The notes under the pieces were generated by a model. It was not told the origin of the DNA and searched no databases. It saw only the letters and a list, made by a program, of their open reading frames with translations. Both the position numbers and the translations under genes were made by a program. From the NCBI GenBank assembly GCA_965247915.1, contig OZ252048.1:2046001-2110000 (forward strand): a stretch of DNA of 64,000 nucleotides. Reading direction: 5' to 3'. Origin of the DNA: JAKZRT01 sp965247915 (lineage in GTDB: Bacteria > Pseudomonadota > Alphaproteobacteria > Rhodobacterales > Rhodobacteraceae). Positions 60,465 through 64,000 of the stretch are shown here, in pieces (the first letter of the stretch is position 1; each line of letters begins with the position of its first letter).

Positions 60465-60920
60465 ATGGCAGGTTCAGTCAACAAGGTCATTCTGATCGGC
60501 AATCTGGGGCGCGACCCCGAAGTGCGGACGTTTCAGAACGGTGGCAAAGTGTGCAACCTGCGGGTGGCAACCTCGGAACGCTGGCGCGACAAGAACACCG
60601 GCGAAAATCGCGAACGCACCGAATGGCATTCGGTGGCGATATTCTCGGAACCGCTGGCGCGGGTTGCCGAACAGTATCTGCGCAAAGGGTCCAAGGTTTA
60701 CCTTGAGGGTCAGCTCGAGACGCGCAAATGGCAGGACCAGTCGGGCAACGACCGCTATTCGACCGAAGTTGTGCTGCGGCCCTACCGCGGCGAGTTGACG
60801 CTGCTCGACCCGCGCAGTGGCGGCGACAGCGGCAGTTATGAAAGCGCAGAGTCCGGTGGCAGCGGCAGTCTCAGTGGCAGCGGCAGCGGCTCGAACATGG
60901 ACGACGAGATCCCGTTCTAG
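60465..60920 (+). CDS. ssb: Single-stranded DNA-binding protein
   Basis: The 151-residue protein has the OB-fold start SVNKVILIGNLGRDPEVRTF, then RERTEWHSVAIFSEPLARVA and YLRKGSKVYLEGQLETRKWQ. A short Gly/Ser linker leads to the acidic tip MDDEIPF that recruits replication and repair proteins. ATG at 60465 follows GGAGAAGG; the frame opens 17 codons earlier. Its TAG stop shares CTAG with the stop of convergent aroB. No LexA box was seen in front. Confidence 0.97.
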   Translation: MAGSVNKVILIGNLGRDPEVRTFQNGGKVCNLRVATSERWRDKNTGENRERTEWHSVAIFSEPLARVAEQYLRKGSKVYLEGQLETRKWQDQSGNDRYSTEVVLRPYRGELTLLDPRSGGDSGSYESAESGGSGSLSGSGSGSNMDDEIPF

Positions 60921-62011
60921 GCCGCGCGCAGAACCTCCAGCACCGCCGCGTCCGGCACGTCTGTGGCGACAAAAGCAGCCCCGATCCCGCGCGCCAGCAC
61001 AAAGCGCAGTTTTCCGTCGATCACTTTTTTGTCCTGTCCCATCAGGGCCATCAGGCCTTGGGCATCGGGCAGGTCGCCGGGGATGTCGGCTATGTCCTTC
61101 ATCATGCCCAGGGCGGCCAGATGCGCGCGCAGGCGGCTGGGGTCTTCCTGCGAACAAAGCCCGAGCCGCGCCGACAGATCAAACGCCAGCGCACAGCCGA
61201 TCGCCACCGCCTCGCCGTGCAGCAGACGGTCGGAATACCCGGTGGCGGCCTCAAGCGCGTGGGCGAACGTATGGCCCAGGTTCAACAGCGCGCGCTCGCC
61301 GGTCTCGGTCTCGTCGCGCGCCACGATCCCGGCTTTCATCTCGACCGAACGGCGCACGGCATATGCGCGCGCTGCATCATCCCGGGTCAGGGTGGCCGCG
61401 TTGTTTTCGAGCCAAGCAAAGAACCCGGCATCGCCCAGCAGCCCGTATTTCACAACCTCGCCGTAACCGGCCAGAAAATCGCGCGGCGGCAGCGAGTCGA
61501 GCACACCGATATCGGCCAGCACCAGTGCGGGCTGGTGGAAGGCCCCGATCAGGTTCTTGCCATGGGTCGAATTGATGCCGGTCTTGCCGCCGACCGAGGC
61601 GTCGACCTGGGCCAACAGCGACGTGGGGACCTGCACCAACGCCACGCCCCGGCGCAGCACGGCGGCCGCAAATCCCGCAAGATCGCCGACCACGCCACCG
61701 CCAAATGCCACCACCACATCGCGACGCTCGACCTTTTCGCCCAGCAACCAATCGACCGTGCGCGATAACTGGTCCCAGCTTTTGGTCGCTTCGCCGGCTG
61801 GCAAAGCCAGAGCCGATGATGCGATTCCGGCCGCGCCCAATCCATCTTGCAACGCCGCAAGATGCAGGCCGCCAACGATCTCGTCGGTCACGATAGCCAC
61901 GCGCGGGCGCGCCAAAAGCGGCGCCAATTCGGCCCCCGCTTGCGCCAAAAGTCCGCGCCCGATGCGCACGTCATAGGACCTTTCGCCCAGCTCAACGCGG
62001 ACAGTTTCCAT
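60917..62011 (-). CDS. aroB: 3-dehydroquinate synthase AroB
   Basis: The 364-residue NAD- and zinc-dependent enzyme makes the first ring of the shikimate pathway. Motifs are VVAFGGGVVGDLAGFAAAVL, VPTSLLAQVDASVGGKTGIN and the metal-binding LLNLGHTFAHALEAATGYSD, plus LLHGEAVAIGCALA. METVRVELGE at 62011 is the family start; the open frame upstream is inside aroK. It lies 4 bases after aroK, giving an aroK-aroB operon. Confidence 0.97.
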   Translation of the reverse strand: METVRVELGERSYDVRIGRGLLAQAGAELAPLLARPRVAIVTDEIVGGLHLAALQDGLGAAGIASSALALPAGEATKSWDQLSRTVDWLLGEKVERRDVVVAFGGGVVGDLAGFAAAVLRRGVALVQVPTSLLAQVDASVGGKTGINSTHGKNLIGAFHQPALVLADIGVLDSLPPRDFLAGYGEVVKYGLLGDAGFFAWLENNAATLTRDDAARAYAVRRSVEMKAGIVARDETETGERALLNLGHTFAHALEAATGYSDRLLHGEAVAIGCALAFDLSARLGLCSQEDPSRLRAHLAALGMMKDIADIPGDLPDAQGLMALMGQDKKVIDGKLRFVLARGIGAAFVATDVPDAAVLEVLRAA

Positions 62012-62015
62012 CGCC

Positions 62016-62570
62016 TCAGACCTCTTCCAAAACATCCGCGCGGGCCAAAAGTGCCGCGCGGACCTTGGCTGCCATGTCCTCAATCGCATAACCGGCCTGC
62101 GCCTGCACCACAATCTCGGCCCTGGCATAAAGCGGATCGCGCGCCGCGCAAAGCTCGGCAAGCGTCGCCTTCGGATCGGCGGTGCGCAGCAGCGGCCTGG
62201 TATCTTTGTGCCGAACCCGGGACCAAAGCAGGTCCAGATCGGCCTTCAGCCAGACCGCCACGCCTTTGGCGGCGATGATCGCCCGGTTGCGTTCAGCCAG
62301 ATACGCCCCGCCGCCAGTCGCCAGTATCGAGGCGTCGGCGCCCAGAAGCCGCGACAGCACTTCGGTTTCGCGGGCGCGAAAAAACTCTTCGCCGTCGCGG
62401 TCGAATATTTCGGCAATGCTCCGGTCCGCGGCGGCCTCAATGGCGCGGTCGGAATCCATGAACGCCACGTCCAGCATGGTCGCCAGAGCCGTGCCCACAG
62501 CGGATTTGCCCGCGCCCATCATGCCCACCAGGGCAACGGTTTTTTTCAACTGCAATCTCACCCGGCACAC
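62016..62570 (-). CDS. aroK: Shikimate kinase AroK
   Basis: The enzyme has 181-184 residues. The P-loop is VGMMGAGKSAVGTALATML, then FMDSDRAIEAAADRSIAEIF (substrate Asp), RARETEVLSRLL and LATGGGAYL, followed by the lid RPLLRTADPK. There is no ATG at the front; GTG at 62570, GTG at 62561 or TTG at 62555 could start it. AGGCGGA sits closest to the first and 11 bases from the second. I give the longest. It precedes aroB in the same pathway. Confidence 0.94.
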   Translation of the reverse strand: MCRVRLQLKKTVALVGMMGAGKSAVGTALATMLDVAFMDSDRAIEAAADRSIAEIFDRDGEEFFRARETEVLSRLLGADASILATGGGAYLAERNRAIIAAKGVAVWLKADLDLLWSRVRHKDTRPLLRTADPKATLAELCAARDPLYARAEIVVQAQAGYAIEDMAAKVRAALLARADVLEEV

Positions 62571-62684
62571 GTCCGCCTATTTTTGCTTATTGGTGAATGG
62601 CGTGATCTTGCTGAAAATGCCATATATAAACGCGACAAGAGCGGCGAAAGACCGCGACGATGGGGCAAAAAAGGGCAGAGCGCG

Positions 62685-62819
62685 ATGTTCCGGCTGATCA
62701 AGATATTGTTTTACCTGCTGATCCTGATGACATTCATTCTGGTGGGTTTCGCCTATCTGGGCGATCTGACACCCACCCGCCAGGATGTCACCCAACCGGT
62801 CGAGCTGGATGCGAATTAG
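62685..62819 (+). CDS. 44-residue membrane protein
   Basis: The product starts MFRLIKILFYLLILMTFILV, one clear helix, and ends GDLTPTRQDVTQPVELDAN. It begins 114 bases after the divergent aroK start and overlaps the next gene by 11 bases in another frame, so the two are probably cotranslated. I recall similar small proteins next to aroK in Rhodobacteraceae; function is unknown. AAGGGC stands upstream. Confidence 0.65.
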   Translation: MFRLIKILFYLLILMTFILVGFAYLGDLTPTRQDVTQPVELDAN

Positions 62820-64000
62820 ACAATCGGTACTACTTGTTGCCTTGTGGGCGGGCGCGGTCGCGCCGGTTTGGGCGCAGCCGCTGTCGGCAATCGACTGGCT
62901 GACCGACAGCGTCGCGCTGCCCCCGGGTATCGCCAGCACCGACCCCGAGGTGAGCACCGGCAGCGAGATCGAGGTGATCCAGGTGCGCCCCCTGGATGCG
63001 CCGTCGATCGACGGCCAAGGGCTGATCGACGCGCGCGCCGCCGGGCTTCCGCACGACCTTTGGGGACCATCGGACGTGCCCCGGCTGGTGCGGCTCATTG
63101 GGCGTGAACGGGTCGATGCCCTGCCTGCGGTTCGCGATCTTTTGATGCAATTGCTTTTGGTGCGCGCCGACCCGCCCGAGACCGCAACCGAAGACGGGGT
63201 GTTGTTTCTGGCGCGGGTGGACAAGCTTTTGGAACTGGGGGCGCTCGAGGCCGCGGGCCAGATGCTCGAGGCGCTTGACCTGAGCGATCCGCGCCTGTTT
63301 AAGCGCTGGTTTGACATTCGCCTGTTGCTGGGCACCGAAGACGCTGCTTGCGACCGCCTGGCCGCATCACCCGACCTTGCCCCGACATTTCCCACGCGCA
63401 TTTTTTGCCTGGCGCGCGGCGGCGATTGGGATGCCGCCGCGCTGAGCCTGGATACCGCCGAGGCTCTCGGCGTCATTAGCCCCGAGGAAGACGCGCTTTT
63501 GCTGCGGTTTCTCGACGAATCAATCGCCCAGGAAGACGGCGCGCTGCCACGCCCGAGCCGGGTGACGCCGCTGGCGTTCCGGCTTTACGAGGCGGTCGGC
63601 GAACCGATCCCGACCGACGCGCTACCGCGCGCCTTTGCCCATGCCGATCTGCGGCCGATCAACGGCTGGAAGGCCCAGCTCAGCGCCGCCGAGCGGCTGG
63701 CGTCGGTCGGGGCGATTGGCAACGACCAGATGTTTGCGCTCTACACCCGCCAGCGCCCGCCCGCTTCGGGCGGGGTCTGGGACCGGGCCGCGGCGGTTCA
63801 GGCTTTTGCCGCGGCGCTGGCTTCGGGCGACGGCGCGTCCATCGCCGAGACCCTTGCACCCGTTTGGGCGGCGATGCAGGTGGCCGAGCTGGAGGTTCCC
63901 TTTGCCGAGAAATATGCCGATGCGCTCACCGCGGCCGGACTGACCGGCCCTGAGGCATCGCTTGCCGCCAAGATCAGCCTCATGTCGCCGGGCTTGCGCG
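62809..64000 (+). CDS. Exported alpha-helical repeat-like protein, incomplete at window end
   Basis: ATG at 62809 opens a frame with no stop to the edge (397 codons). It begins with a signal peptide (SVLLVALWAGAVAPVWAQ). The mature part is acidic and rich in Ala, Leu, Asp and Glu, with helical pairs such as LLELGALEAAGQMLEALDLS and FCLARGGDWDAAALSLDTAE resembling TPR-like solenoids. Homologues in Rhodobacteraceae are, as I recall, labelled 'antifreeze' or hypothetical, which carries no functional weight. It overlaps the 44-residue gene. Confidence 0.7.
   Translation, partial: MRIRQSVLLVALWAGAVAPVWAQPLSAIDWLTDSVALPPGIASTDPEVSTGSEIEVIQVRPLDAPSIDGQGLIDARAAGLPHDLWGPSDVPRLVRLIGRERVDALPAVRDLLMQLLLVRADPPETATEDGVLFLARVDKLLELGALEAAGQMLEALDLSDPRLFKRWFDIRLLLGTEDAACDRLAASPDLAPTFPTRIFCLARGGDWDAAALSLDTAEALGVISPEEDALLLRFLDESIAQEDGALPRPSRVTPLAFRLYEAVGEPIPTDALPRAFAHADLRPINGWKAQLSAAERLASVGAIGNDQMFALYTRQRPPASGGVWDRAAAVQAFAAALASGDGASIAETLAPVWAAMQVAELEVPFAEKYADALTAAGLTGPEASLAAKISLMSPGLR

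Noticed and set aside
1..64000. tRNA, rRNA, CRISPR array or prophage
   Set aside because: No tRNA-like T-arm with acceptor stem, no regularly spaced direct repeats and no phage structural genes were recognised; short tRNAs could be missed by eye.

Overview
The window is a stretch of alphaproteobacterial chromosome, most probably from the family Rhodobacteraceae (order Rhodobacterales). This rests on established gene contexts: dusB/nifR3-ntrB-ntrC-ntrY-ntrX followed by trkA-trkH-hfq-hflX, ctrA next to sciP, LpxI-type lipid A synthesis, a fused ispDF, and several tiny membrane proteins of a kind I associate with this family. High GC (by eye) and tightly overlapping ATGA/GTGA gene junctions fit. 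Nothing identifies a species, and no tRNA, rRNA or CRISPR array was seen.

Layout. 1-1478 is accessory: the start of an ISAs1-type transposase, a small membrane-protein gene broken by one base, a complete YefM-YoeB toxin-antitoxin pair, and a strongly palindromic spacer. 1479-6835 holds a GTGA-coupled hypothetical gene, rpoD, dnaG and a transglutaminase-like peptidase. 6836-11316 is a scar region: a secreted Cys-rich protein gene interrupted by two in-frame TAG codons, then three insertion sequences end to end (IS630 type, IS5 type, IS630 type), then the C-terminal stump of a probable outer-membrane protein. 11359-23947 carries tRNA modification (trmFO, gluQ, mnmA), hisI, an Fe-S scaffold-like gene, recG-ligA, the cell-cycle pair ctrA-sciP, and hflX-hfq. 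24061-34226 is the potassium (trkAH) and nitrogen (ntr) block on the minus strand. 34386-39021 holds ispDF-pgpA-cinA, an MmgE/PrpD protein, a Coq10-like protein and hpt. 39131-51156 is the minus-strand envelope cluster, in transcription order pyrH-frr-uppS-cdsA-dxr-rseP-bamA-skp-fabZ-lpxA-lpxI-lpxB. 51240-59861 has miaA, an AraC regulator and a peptide-type ABC importer. 59957-64000 has a nonsense-mutated monooxygenase-like gene, ssb, aroK-aroB and an incomplete secreted protein.

How it works together: most genes are housekeeping and form clear modules. These are nitrogen sensing by two two-component pairs with trk potassium uptake and Hfq downstream; isoprenoid, phospholipid and lipid A supply feeding outer-membrane assembly; and a regulated solute importer. 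The less ordinary content is a candidate LexA (SOS) box in front of a 40-residue membrane protein, a candidate CtrA box in front of ctrA, a cluster of GANTC sites in front of rpoD, NtrC and NtrX lacking a recognisable GAFTGA loop, two multi-branched palindromic elements, and the nested IS array. I did not find a convincing multi-gene system of an unknown type. The best leads are the interrupted Cys-rich protein, the LexA-box micro-protein and the palindromic spacers. All calls are from reading the sequence; no database search was possible.
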